From contig PAQK01000001.1 of assembly GCA_002709665.1 (NCBI GenBank), forward strand, positions 1 through 40,604: 40,604 nt of DNA. The letters run 5' to 3'. Positions 9,155 to 17,953 of the stretch are shown piece after piece. Position 1 is the first letter of the stretch, and the number at the start of each line of letters is the position of its first letter. Position numbers and translations under genes: made by a program. The DNA is from Gemmatimonadota bacterium. Its GTDB lineage: Bacteria; Latescibacterota; UBA2968; GCA-2709665. The notes below the pieces were generated by a model. That model saw only the letters and a list, made by a program, of their open reading frames with translations. It made no database searches and was not told the DNA's origin.

Positions 9155-10294
9155 ATGCTCAATATCGTCAAAGGACCCTACCTTCAGTGGCCCACTCAGG
9201 ATTCCATCAAGGTAATGTGGGAAACCTCCCAGCCTGCCAGTTCCACTGTCACCTACTCAAGGACCCAAAGGGTTCACAGTGGACTCAGTGGTGGATTCCA
9301 TACTCTCGAAGATTCTAAGAGGAAAGTGGAAGGGGATGGGGGGACGGAATTCCACACCGTCACGCTGGACAATCTCGATCCGGAAACCACATATCATTAC
9401 CAGGTCATCTCCACTGGAGAGGATGGCGATGAAACGTCGAGTCAAGTATACCCCCTGCAAACCGCGGTACGCGAGGAAACCCCTTTCTCCTTTGCCGTCA
9501 CCAGTGAAACCGGTGGATTCGGCAGCGACGACTTTAATCGAGAGATCTTCGAGCAGATTTCAAGGTACAGACCCAACTTCCTGCTTATCCCTGGAGACAG
9601 CGTCAGTCGCGGCTCCAGGTACGAAGATTGGTCACGCTATCTGTTCAGTCCCGGTCGCACTCTATTCACCACGACGCCATTCTACCTTTGTCAGGGAAAC
9701 CACGAAGAGAATTCCTCCTGGTACTATCGATTCACATCGTTTCCGGAACCCGGAAACTACTACAGTTTCGACTATGGAAACACGCACTTCACCGCACTGG
9801 ACTCTACTGCTTTTATTGAGTACAGAGACGGAAAGCCCATTCCAAGAGAGGAACTGAAACCAGGATCCGCACAGTACGAATTCCTGGCTGATGATCTTGC
9901 CAAAACCGAAGAGACCGGACAGACGTGGAAGATCGTCTATTTCCACTACCCTCCGTACGTTTCCGGGGATTATCAGGTCGAGGAAATGAGAGCCCTGTCT
10001 CCGGTAATGGAGCGGCACGGCGTAGATCTCGTCTTCAACTCCCACACCATCGTTTATGAACGGAGCCATCCGCTCACGGCAAATAGACTGGATGAGAAAT
10101 CGGGCATTATCTATATTTTGGCCGGCGGTGCCGGAGCCAAGCACGATTGGTTCCACCACAAGCAATCCTGGCACACCGCCAAATCTCTTGCGGTCCCCCA
10201 CTTTCTGCAAGTCATCATTGCCGGGGGCACGCTCGAACTTCATGCCATCGACTTGAACGGACAGCTGTTCGACACCTTGAAATTGACCAAATGA
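9155..10294 (+). CDS. Purple-acid-phosphatase-like metallophosphoesterase with altered metal ligands
   Basis: It has an N-terminal fibronectin-III-like domain (about 1-105) typical of purple acid phosphatases, then a calcineurin-like domain. The metal motifs are visible but changed: the first Asp motif reads SETGG (E118 where Asp is expected), GD148 is present but the usual Tyr three residues later is Ser, GNHE (181-184) is intact, H264 is present, and the final GHxHxYER motif reads SH297-T-I299-V-YER, with Ile for the second His. Activity may therefore use a different metal centre or be lost. ATG 9155 is chosen over GTG 9128 because GGAG sits eight bases upstream. No signal peptide is present, unlike secreted relatives. 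The gene ends 13 bases before the enolase-superfamily gene. Confidence 0.82.
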   Translation: MLNIVKGPYLQWPTQDSIKVMWETSQPASSTVTYSRTQRVHSGLSGGFHTLEDSKRKVEGDGGTEFHTVTLDNLDPETTYHYQVISTGEDGDETSSQVYPLQTAVREETPFSFAVTSETGGFGSDDFNREIFEQISRYRPNFLLIPGDSVSRGSRYEDWSRYLFSPGRTLFTTTPFYLCQGNHEENSSWYYRFTSFPEPGNYYSFDYGNTHFTALDSTAFIEYRDGKPIPREELKPGSAQYEFLADDLAKTEETGQTWKIVYFHYPPYVSGDYQVEEMRALSPVMERHGVDLVFNSHTIVYERSHPLTANRLDEKSGIIYILAGGAGAKHDWFHHKQSWHTAKSLAVPHFLQVIIAGGTLELHAIDLNGQLFDTLKLTK

Positions 10295-10307
10295 AAGGAG
10301 CATCCCT

Positions 10308-11402
10308 TTGAAGATCACCAAGATCACTGCAACCCCAGTGAGAGTGCCACGTCCCCAGCTCTTTATGAGCAGCCTGGGCAAGAATCTTGCATCCGAAAAC
10401 GCTGTAGTTGAGATCGACACGGACCAGGGGGTTACCGGCGTAGGGGAAATCTGCAGTATCTGGGACCGAAAGGGACGGGGAGATGCCGAAGACATCAACG
10501 ACCTTCTCGCCGAGGCACTCACCGGTCGCGACCCTTTCCGAATTGCAGAGATACACGGAGCAATGGACAGTCTACTCCACCGTTCGTACCCGGCGAAGGC
10601 TGGAATCGACATGGCTCTGTACGACATTGTTGGGAAAAGCCTAAAAACTCCCGTCTACAATCTGCTAGGGGGAATGGTCAGGGATCGCGTGTTGTTGAGT
10701 CATTCCCTATCTATGGGAGATCCGGAGGAAATCGGAGACTATGCAGCGAATCTGGTAAAACAAGGGTACAAGACGATCAAGGCCAAGATCGGCATGGACG
10801 CAGAATCCGACGAGGCAACGGTTGCAGCAGTGCGAAGCAAGGTGGGAGATGACATCACAATCCGGGTGGATGCTAACATGGGATGGAAAAATCCCAAAGA
10901 AGCCGTACGTAATATTAAAGCCCTGGAACCCTACAACCTCGAACTCGTTGAACAACCGCTTCACTACAGCGACCTGGAAGGTCTCCATCACATTCGGGAA
11001 CACGTTGACACACCCATAATGGCCGACGAAAGCGTCTGGACACCATCCGATGCGATGGCCTGCATCAAAGCGGGATCGGTGGACATCTTCAACGTCTATG
11101 TCTCGGAGGCAGGCGGGATATTCCCAGGGTCCAAGATTTTTGCAATCGGGGAAGCCGCTCGTATTCCCTGTATCATCGGCAGCATGCCCGAACTGGGAAT
11201 CGGCACCTCCGCCCAGGCGCACCTGGCATTCGCCATGCAAAACCTCGGCTATGGAAGCGATGTCAACGGCTTTGTCTACCACAGTGACGACATCATCAAC
11301 GAGAAATTCTCGATCGAAGACGGCCACCTCCTTCCCCCGCCAGGGCCTGGACTGGGAGTAACGCTGAACAGAGACAAGATCGAGCAGTATCGGATCAAAT
11401 AG
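10308..11402 (+). CDS. Enolase-superfamily enzyme, muconate lactonizing (MLE)/dipeptide epimerase-like subgroup
   Basis: Enolase-superfamily barrel that abstracts a proton alpha to a carboxylate. The KxK motif is K158-A-K160, the metal ligands are D188, E215 (VEQP) and D240 (ADES), and E295 is in the SMPELG block. The position where dipeptide epimerases and muconate lactonizing enzymes carry the second catalytic Lys is Tyr (Y264 in NVYVSEAGG). The 24-residue gap from D240 to Y264 matches the D244-K268 gap of Bacillus subtilis Ala-Glu epimerase. The length of 364 aa is normal. Translation starts at TTG 10308 with AAAGGAG upstream; the RBS begins right at the preceding stop codon, which suggests coupling. 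Dehydratase, epimerase or lactonase activity remain possible. Confidence 0.88.
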   Translation: MKITKITATPVRVPRPQLFMSSLGKNLASENAVVEIDTDQGVTGVGEICSIWDRKGRGDAEDINDLLAEALTGRDPFRIAEIHGAMDSLLHRSYPAKAGIDMALYDIVGKSLKTPVYNLLGGMVRDRVLLSHSLSMGDPEEIGDYAANLVKQGYKTIKAKIGMDAESDEATVAAVRSKVGDDITIRVDANMGWKNPKEAVRNIKALEPYNLELVEQPLHYSDLEGLHHIREHVDTPIMADESVWTPSDAMACIKAGSVDIFNVYVSEAGGIFPGSKIFAIGEAARIPCIIGSMPELGIGTSAQAHLAFAMQNLGYGSDVNGFVYHSDDIINEKFSIEDGHLLPPPGPGLGVTLNRDKIEQYRIK

Positions 11403-11416
11403 GCTCAGAATCAGAC

Positions 11417-11887
11417 ATGATCGACATCGAAATCCCTGGTTTTGGGAGACTCCAGCTCGAGCATCTCGTACTCGACTACAATGGCACTCTGGCAATAGAC
11501 GGGGAACCCATCGAAGGAGTACTTGGCAGACTCAAAAACCTTGCACAGTCACTCACGGTTCATGTGGTTACTGCAGACACTTTCGGAAAAGTCAAATCCC
11601 GGCTGACCGGAATCCCCTGCCATATCGCCATTCTGCATCCAGACAATCAGGCCGAGGGTAAGCGAGACTACATTCAGAAACTCTGTTTCGATCATACCGC
11701 ATGCATCGGAAACGGTCGAAACGACAGACTTATGCTCGAGGCATCCGCCCTGGGGATCGCGGTCATTCAAGAGGAGGGGACCGCCCACGACGCCATATCC
11801 CTCGCCGATGTTGTCTGCCCAACAATCCTATCCGCACTCGACCTGCTCACAAATCCTCTTCGACTTGTCGCTACCTTACGTACGTGA
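11417..11887 (+). CDS. HAD-superfamily soluble P-type ATPase-like phosphatase
   Basis: A 156-residue stand-alone HAD domain resembling the soluble P-type ATPase-like family (COG4087). The nucleophile is D20 in LDYNGTL. The residue two after it, which is Asp in most HAD phosphatases, is Asn, as in P-type ATPases. Motif II is T52 in VVTAD, motif III is probably K82, and motif IV is IGNGRND (98-103). The ending, DLLTNPLRLVATLR, is characteristic of this family. No membrane segments are present. It lies 14 bases after the enolase-superfamily gene in the same transcript. Substrate unknown; a sugar or acid phosphate would fit the context. Confidence 0.82.
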   Translation: MIDIEIPGFGRLQLEHLVLDYNGTLAIDGEPIEGVLGRLKNLAQSLTVHVVTADTFGKVKSRLTGIPCHIAILHPDNQAEGKRDYIQKLCFDHTACIGNGRNDRLMLEASALGIAVIQEEGTAHDAISLADVVCPTILSALDLLTNPLRLVATLRT

Positions 11888-11922
11888 CTTCTCTTGCACA
11901 ACGACCCAAAAGGAGAACTGAT

Positions 11923-13305
11923 ATGGCCACTGGAAAGGCCGGTTGGGCGGAAGCTGAAACCACTCCCCCGCTTGGGCTGCCCATGGGTGGGCGGGGCCCA
12001 CGTTTCACCCCGGGAGCATCGGTCCTCGATCCCCTCATGTCCTTCGCCACACTTCTGGAGGACGGGCAGGACAACAGAACGCTATGGATATCCGTAGATG
12101 TGGTCAGCATGGACCAAACAGCGACCTATCGTTTGCGGCAGGACCTTGCGGGGATCGTCAATGTCCCCCTCGAGGCGATCGTCATCAACTGTTCGCACAC
12201 CCATAGTGGTCCGATGTGCGGTTATGAGGGATACTCCACGCTCAGGCCTAAACCTAAGGAACTACAAGCCTACGAGAGTGATGTTCACCGGAAGATCTTG
12301 AAGATGGCGGTGGAAGCCCAAGATCAGCTGCAGCCTGTAGACATCAAACTCTACCGGGGCGAATCTGACATAGGGATCAATCGCCGGCGAAGGCAGGCAT
12401 CAGGAGATATGGGTATGGGGCCCAATCCTGGCGGCACGTGCAATCCGGACCTATGGATCCTGGAAGCCAAAGCTGCCGCAGGGGAGACAGCTATCATTTT
12501 CAACTATGGGTGTCATCCAGTACTTGTGTATGGATATGCCTGGGACGGAATCTCTCCAGACTGGCCCGGTGTGTGTCGTGCTAAACTCAAAGAGGAACTG
12601 GGAGAAGACACGCATGCACAATTTATACAGGGATTGGCGGGCAATGTTCGACCAAGAGTGGTTGCGGACCTGGAAGAAGGGAAATTTCGGAAACCTACGC
12701 CTGACGACCCTTTGAGTGCGGGGGCACGACTAGCTGGACACATCGCCGGAGTGCTTTCTGGCGAAGGCGATTCCGTAGACCTGGACCTTAAGGCAGCAGC
12801 CGGTGGATTCCTGGGACCAAAAGACCAGGGGAAGATTCCACCTCTGTCGCATTGGCAATCACTGAATCCGGAAGGCGCAAGGGATCCTCTACGATCCGGA
12901 TCAGCAGCCAGCGAGAATGAACTCTCCAGAGAGCTGGGTGCCTACTGGACCGACCGTTTGGAGAGCGGCATCCCACCGGCTCTTTCCGCCCCGATCGAAA
13001 TCGGAATCATCCAGCTGTCCTACAACCACAAGATTGCGTGGATGGCAGGAGAAGTGCTGGCGGAGTGGATGACTCACGTCAGGGGATGGCTCAACGACCC
13101 AGACCTGATCGTTTGGGGATACTGCCAGGACGGCCGAGGGTATTTGCCCACCGAGGAGATGCTGCATGAAGGAGGGTATGAGGTCGATCGGGCAAATACT
13201 TACAGCAGGACCGGACCGGGGCCATTCGCGGAAGGACTCAACCATGCGGTAAGGGCGGAATTTGAGCGGTTGGGACGAGGGTTGGGGTGGGGTGGGGTTG
13301 AATAA
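11923..13305 (+). CDS. Neutral/alkaline ceramidase N-terminal-domain-like protein (copy 1)
   Basis: A 460-residue amidohydrolase-like protein matching only the N-terminal catalytic domain of neutral ceramidases. The signature is CSHTHSGP, with H92, H94 and the presumed nucleophile S95. A second metal His is H198 in YGCHPV. True bacterial ceramidases are longer and carry a C-terminal immunoglobulin-like domain and a signal peptide, both absent here. The natural substrate is thus probably not ceramide; an amide or ester made inside the cell is more likely. ATG 11923 has AGGAG seven bases upstream; the long upstream extension in the same frame is not coding. A second copy on the minus strand (35281-36513) has its HTHS motif at the same residue numbers. 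Confidence 0.8.
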   Translation: MATGKAGWAEAETTPPLGLPMGGRGPRFTPGASVLDPLMSFATLLEDGQDNRTLWISVDVVSMDQTATYRLRQDLAGIVNVPLEAIVINCSHTHSGPMCGYEGYSTLRPKPKELQAYESDVHRKILKMAVEAQDQLQPVDIKLYRGESDIGINRRRRQASGDMGMGPNPGGTCNPDLWILEAKAAAGETAIIFNYGCHPVLVYGYAWDGISPDWPGVCRAKLKEELGEDTHAQFIQGLAGNVRPRVVADLEEGKFRKPTPDDPLSAGARLAGHIAGVLSGEGDSVDLDLKAAAGGFLGPKDQGKIPPLSHWQSLNPEGARDPLRSGSAASENELSRELGAYWTDRLESGIPPALSAPIEIGIIQLSYNHKIAWMAGEVLAEWMTHVRGWLNDPDLIVWGYCQDGRGYLPTEEMLHEGGYEVDRANTYSRTGPGPFAEGLNHAVRAEFERLGRGLGWGGVE

Positions 13306-13417
13306 CGAAAATATTAGGGTGACACAACCCCAAGGGAGGAGCGAAGTCGGCCAAACTCCCGGAAAACCAGATTAACCAATAACAATACTCACCATAGCGG
13401 AGCACTAGGAGATTACG

Positions 13418-15640
13418 ATGGCTGAGAGGCCGGTTGCGGCATATCCAGGTAACTACACACCTGGCGATTTAGATATCCGGCTGGAGATGAAGTTCACGGA
13501 TCTGGAAGGGAATGTCAGGAAATCGCCGTGTCTCGAGGTGGTGACAGGTGACGCAGGAACCTGGGAATTGAGATTTGAGAATCATCACGCGGATCTTGGA
13601 CCAGGAGCGATCATCACCCTTGTGCGATTCAACTATCAGATCGCATCGGATATGCCCTCGGATCATCCCGGGAAGCGGGATCATTGCTTGCTTGAGAAGA
13701 AGACCCTAGCGGAGCTCGAGCTCGTTACCTGGAAGGATTCGGTAAATCTGCTGAGTGTAATCGTTACCTCAGGGCAATTCAGAAAAGGTGAAAGTTTCAC
13801 CGTGATGGTGGGAGAACGTACAGGAGGAAGTGTCGGGTCAGAGGTGTTCTGGTCTGCTACAAATGGGACCTTCTTGATCGCGTTAGATACAACAGGAACG
13901 GGTGCGTTTGTGGGTGTATCTGGAAATCCATTTGAGTTCGAAGCGGTCGCGCACCACCAGGTGGAGTTGCTGCGACTGCTGGGACCATCTGTTGCGAAGA
14001 CCGGAGAGACGTTTCGTCTTCACCTTGGTATTTACGATCGAAACCGGAACATCATAGAGACCTACACAGGGCAAGTCGATTTCGATATTCCCGAGGGACT
14101 CTATGGACTCCCCTCTTCCTATCAGTTCCGGTCCGAGGATAAAGGCCTGAAGATATTTGATCATGTTGCAGCACAGGGATCCGGAGTCTATCGAATCGGC
14201 GTTTCTGAAGCGACATCGAGCGAGACATTCCGTTCCAACCCTACCCTTGTTTCAGATTCCCCCGATGCATATGTATACTGGGGCGATGTGCATGCCCACG
14301 GATGGGGTGACTCGACAATGCACTTGATGCACGCCCGAACGAAGAAACTCGATCCTGTTTCCCGTCATAAACAGGGACGGGATATTGGACGGTATGACTT
14401 CGCCTGTCCCGCCTCAATGTCCATGGATCCCGATAAACGGGAGGAAATCTGGGAGCCATATCGTGAGGCTTGCGAGAATATGGATGAACCGGGTCGATAC
14501 ATCCCCTTCCTGGCCTACGAGGCACATCCGAAAGCTGGAGATCGCCAGGTCATTTTCAAGGAGTACAAAACAGAACCCATCCCACCCAAAATGCGGACCG
14601 ATATGGAGGAAGTCGACCAGGTATTCGGCAAAAGAGACGATGTATTGCTGCAAGTGCACATTGGTGGAAACACTCCCCGCTGGGATCTATACCAACCCGA
14701 AAGAGAGCGCTTTCTGGAAGTCTGCTCAGGATTCGGTTGCGCAGAATGGCTGTTGCAGAAGGGCCTTCAACTGGGCTATCGGCCGGCGGTCTGTGGGGCA
14801 TCTGACCTGCACCTTGGACTTATGGGTGGCCCAAGAGCAGTAGAAACCTTCAGAGGTCGATTTGGCCCCAAATACCCAATGAAACAACGCGATTGGGCAT
14901 ACGGCACCGGGCCGGTAACGGCAATCATCGCTCCTGAGTTGACCCGAGACAGCCTCTGGCAGAGCATCGAAGACAGAAACACCTATGCCACTAGTGGATC
15001 TCGAATCTTGCTCAAGGTCACCGGCAATGGACTGTACGCCGGATCGGACCTCCTCCTCAAAGACAAGCTGGAAATCTCGATCCGTTGTCACGCATGCGAG
15101 GAAATTGAAACTATTGAGCTCATCATCGGAGAGCATACAGCGGCCTCTTGGCATCCCAACTCACCGGACTTCGTCGAAAATGTCCGTATGGATGCCGATC
15201 AGGTTCCAGGTGAATGGGCTTATGTGAGAGTATCCCAGACGGACGGTGAGTATGCCTGGTCCACACCACTCTACATCCAGCGGGACACCCCCCTGCCATC
15301 TACAAACCTCCCAGCCTGGAATGATCAGGAATCCCTGCAACTCGACGCGATGGCTCAGAATGATGCCACACCATATCTGTCAGCCCTTGTCGCGTATCTG
15401 AAACTTGAAGAAGACCCCGATCGGTTCAGGAGTATCACACCTGTGGGTGTTCTGAAACTCAGTATGGGAACCTGTGCACTTTTCTACTGTCACTGGTCTG
15501 ACGAGAAGCTGCCGATGTCCATCCGTTGGTTTTTCGAGTTCGACATCCCCAAGATCAGATACGACCTGGGGTGGCGAGACTACGGCGCATACGACGAAAA
15601 TGACCTGGGTCCAAGAATGATGGCCAAATACAAGGCATGA
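13418..15640 (+). CDS. DUF3604 family protein (PHP-like metallohydrolase fold)
   Basis: A 740-residue protein. The N-terminal 280 residues are beta-rich with no recognisable motif. The C-terminal half carries the DUF3604 pattern: VYWGDVHAHG (metal D and HxH), ERFLEVCSGFG, CGASDLHLG, and APELTRDSLWQSIEDRNTYATSGSRI. DUF3604 is related to PHP-type phosphoesterases, but its reaction is unknown. ATG 13418 follows AGGAG. No signal peptide is present. It follows the ceramidase-like gene by about 110 bases in which I see nothing distinctive, and the DegT-type aminotransferase gene follows closely. It is common in glycan-degradation neighbourhoods of uncultured bacteria, so a role in substrate trimming is plausible but not shown. 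Confidence 0.82.
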   Translation: MAERPVAAYPGNYTPGDLDIRLEMKFTDLEGNVRKSPCLEVVTGDAGTWELRFENHHADLGPGAIITLVRFNYQIASDMPSDHPGKRDHCLLEKKTLAELELVTWKDSVNLLSVIVTSGQFRKGESFTVMVGERTGGSVGSEVFWSATNGTFLIALDTTGTGAFVGVSGNPFEFEAVAHHQVELLRLLGPSVAKTGETFRLHLGIYDRNRNIIETYTGQVDFDIPEGLYGLPSSYQFRSEDKGLKIFDHVAAQGSGVYRIGVSEATSSETFRSNPTLVSDSPDAYVYWGDVHAHGWGDSTMHLMHARTKKLDPVSRHKQGRDIGRYDFACPASMSMDPDKREEIWEPYREACENMDEPGRYIPFLAYEAHPKAGDRQVIFKEYKTEPIPPKMRTDMEEVDQVFGKRDDVLLQVHIGGNTPRWDLYQPERERFLEVCSGFGCAEWLLQKGLQLGYRPAVCGASDLHLGLMGGPRAVETFRGRFGPKYPMKQRDWAYGTGPVTAIIAPELTRDSLWQSIEDRNTYATSGSRILLKVTGNGLYAGSDLLLKDKLEISIRCHACEEIETIELIIGEHTAASWHPNSPDFVENVRMDADQVPGEWAYVRVSQTDGEYAWSTPLYIQRDTPLPSTNLPAWNDQESLQLDAMAQNDATPYLSALVAYLKLEEDPDRFRSITPVGVLKLSMGTCALFYCHWSDEKLPMSIRWFFEFDIPKIRYDLGWRDYGAYDENDLGPRMMAKYKA

Positions 15641-15678
15641 GATTCACCGCATCGAACAGTTCTGAATGAGGACAACCC

Positions 15679-16911
15679 ATGCTCGCAATCGACGGCGGGG
15701 AGAAACTTAGAAAGACACCCTTTCCAAAGCGCCATCTCCTGGGTGAAACCGAAAAGGCAGCAGTAGAACGCCTGTTCGATCAGGCCATCGACTCTGGAAA
15801 CGCGATCGGGTACGGTGGACCTGAAGAACAGGCATATGAAAGGGAATTCGCTGCGTATATGGGTGGTGGTTTCGCCGACCTGGTCAATTCCGGGACTTGT
15901 GCCATATTCGCTGCTCTGGGCGCACTCGAACTGAAGGTAGCGGGAGAAGTCATTGTTCCCTCCATCTCCGATTACGGCGGTGTGATGCCTGCCGCATTGC
16001 TGAACCAGATTCCAATTCCTGCGGACACAATGCCGGAGTCGTTCAACGTGGGACCCAACCAGATCGAAGCGGTACTTAGTCCCCATACACGAGCCATTGT
16101 AGTTGCCCACATTTCCGGCGAACCGGCGGACATGGACCCCATACTCGAAATCGCAAACTCGCGCAATATCCCGGTTATCGAAGATTGCGCACAGGCGCAC
16201 GGTGCGACCTACAAAGATCGTCTTGTCGGAACAATGGGTACTGCGGGGGCATTTTCCACCATGAGCGGGAAGCATCATGCTACTGCGGCTCAGGGCGGCG
16301 TCGTCTTTACCAAGGACGAGAACCTGTACTGGCGAATCAAGAGATTCTCTGATCGAGGAAAACCATTCAATCTTGACGCCACGAGCAATCCAAGAGCAGG
16401 CCTCAACCTGAACGGCACTGACCTCTCAGCTGCAGTCGGACGGGTTCAACTCAAGAAGCTTCCGGAAATTACACGGCGGCGGCAGCAAGCAGCTAATATC
16501 ATCCTCGACGGCATCAGAGACCTGGTCTCTGTATCCGCCAAGGAGATGTCCAAAGGAACAGATTCGGCTTATTGGTTTATGCCAATCCAGGTGGACAGCA
16601 CGAAGCTCACGGTCGACAAAGACGCATTTGCGAAGGCCCTGGCGGCAGAGGGCATCCCATTATCCGTCTACTACGGTCGTGTAGTACCTCATTCGATATG
16701 GTTTCAGGAACGAAAAGTTTTTGGGACCAGTGACTATCCCTGGGGATTGCCTGACTATGAAGGAGATCGGGAAGCTGAGTTTCCCTGCCCGAATGCCGTG
16801 GAGGCGAGAAACATTATGTTCGTGATCAGGTTACACGAGCAGTGGGGGGAACGGGAAGCGCGGGACACGATTGAAGCGATGAGGAAGGTTGAGGAGCATT
16901 ACAGGAAGTAA
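15679..16911 (+). CDS. DegT/DnrJ/EryC1/StrS-family PLP-dependent aminotransferase
   Basis: PLP enzyme of the sugar aminotransferase family. The Schiff-base lysine is K198 in FSTMSGKHHATAAQGG, and the cofactor-binding D169 and Q172 are in IEDCAQAHGA. Length (410 aa) and the N-terminal NSGTCAIFAAL phosphate-binding block are normal. Family members add or remove an amino group on keto sugars, or act as dehydrases. Some relatives handle inositols, for example amino-scyllo-inositol. ATG 15679 is preceded by GAGG. The context is catabolic with no nucleotide-sugar genes nearby, so it could work in degradation of an amino sugar or amino cyclitol. That is inference. Confidence 0.9.
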   Translation: MLAIDGGEKLRKTPFPKRHLLGETEKAAVERLFDQAIDSGNAIGYGGPEEQAYEREFAAYMGGGFADLVNSGTCAIFAALGALELKVAGEVIVPSISDYGGVMPAALLNQIPIPADTMPESFNVGPNQIEAVLSPHTRAIVVAHISGEPADMDPILEIANSRNIPVIEDCAQAHGATYKDRLVGTMGTAGAFSTMSGKHHATAAQGGVVFTKDENLYWRIKRFSDRGKPFNLDATSNPRAGLNLNGTDLSAAVGRVQLKKLPEITRRRQQAANIILDGIRDLVSVSAKEMSKGTDSAYWFMPIQVDSTKLTVDKDAFAKALAAEGIPLSVYYGRVVPHSIWFQERKVFGTSDYPWGLPDYEGDREAEFPCPNAVEARNIMFVIRLHEQWGEREARDTIEAMRKVEEHYRK

Positions 16912-17038
16912 CGGCGGTTGTCGCGAGAAGAAGAGCAAAAAGATCGTTCGAAGTTTGGAGTTCGGTTGCGTTGTAAAGGCACTCGCAGAATTGGGAATCA
17001 GAAGCAGAGACAAATCCCCCTCCCTGCTCTGCTCAACA

Positions 17039-17058
17039 TTCTTCGCTAAAGCTACGGA
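17039..17058. repeat. REP-like intergenic element, left copy
   Basis: The word TTCGCTAAAGCTACGGA within 17039-17058 resembles TTCGCGTGAAGCTTCGGA at 17153-17170, 100 bases away. Sequences of this type are scattered in intergenic gaps of several uncultured and PVC-group genomes, as far as I recall. It lies in the 289-base gap between the aminotransferase and amidohydrolase genes, where I see no gene. Confidence 0.45.
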
Positions 17059-17090
17059 TGTCAATGAAGCTGCTCCAGGTGGGCGGTCCC

Positions 17091-17106
17091 CCCTTATACA
17101 AAAGGG
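17091..17106. repeat. Short hairpin repeat (CCCTT / AAGGG)
   Basis: CCCTT (17091-17095), loop ATACAA, AAGGG (17102-17106). The surrounding CCCCCCTTATACAAAAGGG looks like a degraded intergenic repeat. There is no T-run after it, so it is a poor terminator. Confidence 0.4.
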
Positions 17107-17146
17107 AAGATCTGCAGGTATCATACGATGGTAATGGAATCAGTGA

Positions 17147-17173
17147 CCCTCCTTCGCGTGAAGCTTCGGAGGG
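17147..17173. repeat. REP-like hairpin, right copy
   Basis: CCCTCC (17147-17152) pairs with GGAGGG (17168-17173), and the centre resembles the element at 17039-17058. It ends 18 bases before the RBS of the amidohydrolase-like gene, so it could influence translation or mRNA stability. Confidence 0.5.
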
Positions 17174-17200
17174 CAAGTCACAAATCGACTTGGAGGATGT

Positions 17201-17953
17201 ATGGAGTGGATTGATGTGAATTGTAGGGGTGGGAGTGCTAGAGATCACGCGGCGGGTACGCCCACGGTTGCACAGCTGCTCGAGGAGATGGATCGGCTGC
17301 AGATCAGTGAGGCATGTGTGCATTCACCCTGGTCCGAGGTAATGGCGGCCGATCATGCGAATGAGCAGTTATTTGAAGATTTGGTGCCGCACGATAGGCT
17401 TCACGCGATTCCGGAAGTGCTTCCAGAGGGTGGGCAGCATTTCATCGACAAGCAGGCTGATGCTATCGAAGACCTGATCTCCAAGGGTGCGATAGCGGCA
17501 GTTGCCAGGTTGAGCAAGAACAAATTCCCTTTAACACCGTGGTGCGCCGGAGCGATGCTCGAGGCGATGCAGGCTGCGAGGTTCCCTCTGACTGTATTCT
17601 ATCCTGAAATCGATCCGAACCATCTCAACGAAACACTCGAAGCATTTCCAGAACTGCCGATTCTGCTGCAAGAAATACCACGGACAGGATACAACCGGAT
17701 CGTCTATGCACTGATGGCCAAACACAAGAACCTGCGCCTCGTGTGTGATCCGCCTCAATTTGTACTTGCCGGCATTGAATATCTGGTGAATCGATTGGGT
17801 CCGGACCAATTGCTCTGGGGAACACGATACCCGATTTCTGAGGGCGGGTCGGCGATTGCAGGGATTATGTACGCTGATGTTTCCGATGCAGCGAAAGAGG
17901 CGATAGCGAATGGAAATATCAAACGTCTTATGGAGGAGGTGCGACGTGGCTGA
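17201..17953 (+). CDS. Amidohydrolase-2-like protein lacking metal ligands (probable pseudoenzyme)
   Basis: A 250-residue protein with the overall pattern of an amidohydrolase-2 TIM barrel: an N-terminal IDVN strand, and near the C-terminus the LLWGTRYP segment that corresponds to the usual FGSDYP. The metal-binding HxH of motif I is replaced (DVNCRGG), the middle His motifs are not visible, and the catalytic Asp of GSD is Arg. It therefore probably lacks hydrolase activity. It starts at ATG 17201 with GGAGG upstream. Its last eight bases overlap the following gene, which is a complete member of the same superfamily, so a paired or heteromeric role is likely (inference). Confidence 0.75.
   Translation: MEWIDVNCRGGSARDHAAGTPTVAQLLEEMDRLQISEACVHSPWSEVMAADHANEQLFEDLVPHDRLHAIPEVLPEGGQHFIDKQADAIEDLISKGAIAAVARLSKNKFPLTPWCAGAMLEAMQAARFPLTVFYPEIDPNHLNETLEAFPELPILLQEIPRTGYNRIVYALMAKHKNLRLVCDPPQFVLAGIEYLVNRLGPDQLLWGTRYPISEGGSAIAGIMYADVSDAAKEAIANGNIKRLMEEVRRG

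Noticed and set aside
9662-10627. Long minus-strand open frame (about 320 codons) opposite the phosphoesterase and MLE-like genes
   Set aside because: It has no family motif and lies antisense to two well-supported genes; it is a shadow of their codon pattern.
11701-11922. N-terminal extension of ceramidase-like copy 1
   Set aside because: This part overlaps the HAD gene in another frame, is Arg-rich without pattern, and ATG 11923 has a good RBS.
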